Shown piece after piece: positions 12,622-12,630 of a stretch of 12,630 bases of DNA. Within the stretch, counting starts at the first letter, position 1. Each line of letters begins with the position of its first letter. Under the pieces are notes generated by a model. It ran no database searches. It was not told the DNA's origin and worked only from the letters and a program-made list of their open reading frames with translations. Origin of the DNA: an uncultured archaeon A07HN63 (GTDB lineage Archaea; Halobacteriota; Halobacteria; Halobacteriales; Haloferacaceae); assembly GCA_000496215.1 (NCBI GenBank), contig KI543214.1, positions 96,447 to 109,076 of the forward strand, given 5' to 3'. Made by a program: the position numbers and the translations under genes.

Positions 12622-12630
12622 TCTCGCGGA

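Overview
The window is from a haloarchaeon (class Halobacteria). It is GC-rich, the predicted proteins are strongly acidic (Asp/Glu-rich), and several genes belong to archaeal or eukaryote-like families: ribosomal proteins L44e and S27e, aIF2-alpha, Nop10, a Cdc48/VAT AAA ATPase, archaeal RNase Z and a PAC2-family proteasome assembly chaperone. Several genes have an AT-rich TATA-like box centred 25-28 bases before the start codon, as expected for leaderless haloarchaeal transcripts. The genus cannot be fixed from the sequence alone.

Layout. Positions 1-1872 (minus) hold a DUF460 protein that runs off the left edge. Positions 1940-2660 are lower in GC and carry a small plus-strand membrane protein (DUF5518-like) and a short coding-like remnant. 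From 2664 to 11270 everything reads on the minus strand. In transcription order the genes are: L44e, S27e, aIF2-alpha, Nop10 and PAC2 chaperone (11270 to 9014); thiolase, DUF35 OB-fold partner and NAD(P)H-hydrate epimerase (8938 to 6565); Cdc48-like ATPase (6481 to 4271); RNase Z (4153 to 3206); and a stand-alone degenerate receiver protein (3068 to 2664). The right end (11369-12630) is an accessory patch. It holds a VapBC-type toxin-antitoxin pair with a perfect palindrome at its promoter, a short coding-like remnant, and a divergent haloarchaeal small gene (DUF7718-like) overlapped by a 29-codon micro-ORF.

How the genes work together. L44e to PAC2 is an information-processing operon with one strong TATA box and a Shine-Dalgarno before L44e. 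It covers the ribosome, translation initiation, H/ACA pseudouridylation and proteasome assembly. Thiolase and DUF35 overlap by 4 bases and probably form a two-subunit acyl-CoA thiolase. The hydrate epimerase behind them repairs damaged NAD(P)H. Cdc48 is a protein-unfolding motor and RNase Z matures tRNA 3' ends, so the core of the window is housekeeping.

The most interesting items are the DUF7718-like gene with its overlapping micro-ORF beside VapBC; two unannotated coding-like tails (2553-2663 and 12032-12130); a well-formed stem-loop just after RNase Z; a 19-base tandem duplication of the end of the epimerase gene including its stop codon; and an active-site or ligand change in each of the thiolase, DUF35 and receiver proteins. 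I found no CRISPR array, complete insertion sequence, rRNA or complete tRNA.
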